Shown here piece by piece: positions 63,988-64,000 of a DNA stretch of 64,000 nt. Numbering within the stretch: the stretch's first letter is position 1; every line of letters starts with the position of its first letter. The stretch lies in NCBI RefSeq assembly GCF_016908315.1, contig NZ_JAFBDQ010000014.1, forward strand, positions 1-64,000, in the 5' to 3' direction. The position numbers and the translations under genes are program-made. A model generated the notes under the pieces. That model saw only the letters and a program-made list of their open reading frames with translations. It was not told where the DNA came from and searched no databases. Source of the stretch: Halanaerobacter jeridensis (GTDB lineage: Bacteria; Bacillota; Halanaerobiia; Halobacteroidales; Halobacteroidaceae).

Positions 63988-64000
63988 TTTAATTGATTCA

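Noticed and set aside
1-64000. tRNA, rRNA, prophage, integrase or complete IS
   Set aside because: No conserved sequence or protein of these classes was recognised on either strand; the repeats carry no transposase.

Overview
The window is an AT-rich chromosome segment from an anaerobic, spore-forming member of the Firmicutes that also appears to have an outer membrane. The evidence is a gerA-type germination operon, cotJABC, sigG, spoIIR and spoVS, together with a signal-peptide beta-barrel protein ending in Phe and a maltose-type binding protein with an ordinary Sec signal and no lipobox. Anaerobic CO dehydrogenase, rubrerythrin, ferritin and Rex fit an anaerobe. The best inference is order Halanaerobiales, family Halobacteroidaceae (Halobacteroides/Orenia/Acetohalobium type). 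This comes from gene content only, not from a search. I saw no rRNA, tRNA, CRISPR array, prophage or complete IS.

Layout. 0.3-4.3 kb: hydantoinase/oxoprolinase-type protein, HDAC-like deacetylase, NadE. 4.4-12 kb: sporulation and germination block with a sigma-G-like promoter, gerABC, a PTS IIA protein, cotJA (a 50-aa gene), cotJB, cotJC, spoIIR and sigG. 12.3-19 kb: membrane protein, then a CO dehydrogenase module (oxidoreductase, CooF-like ferredoxin, cooS broken by one in-frame TAA), an Rrf2 regulator, a rubrerythrin-like protein, a Spy-like protein and a cold-shock protein. 19-27 kb: ABC exporter, YbjQ-like protein, FabK-like enzyme flanked by remnants of two dead genes, flavoredoxin-like protein, ferritin, and walJ-htrA-rlmH. 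27-35 kb: cheR, a chemoreceptor, hflX, rex, lgt, a P1 peptidase and tdk. 35-39 kb: malEFG-type sugar transporter. 39-45 kb: purL, a LysR regulator, a small DUF2892 protein and spoVS. 45-51 kb: a 1840-aa repeat lipoprotein divergent from a LuxR-type regulator. 51.7-63.3 kb: the purine cluster in reading order purD-K-E and purB-C-F-M-N-H, all on the minus strand. Last: a beta-barrel protein.

The purine genes form two transcription units. Each starts with a recognisable sigma-A promoter, a guanine-class purine riboswitch and an intrinsic terminator (63.29-63.04 kb before purD; 59.41-59.21 kb before purB). purL lies 9 kb away with its own promoter. Together these genes encode most of the route from PRPP to IMP plus PurB.

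The most unusual content is intergenic. About eight copies of a repeat family with TATCTATATAAAG / CTTTATATAGATA ends are scattered between genes. The ends carry small hairpins whose arms differ between copies but stay paired. One subfamily carries a roughly 215-nt nested hairpin whose two long copies (57.5-57.8 and 62.8-63.0 kb) differ by compensatory changes. A third, shorter relative lies upstream of the LysR gene. These look like non-autonomous mobile elements, a structured RNA, or both. Two copies supply the stop codon of the neighbouring gene, and one separates a probable Rrf2 operator from cooS.
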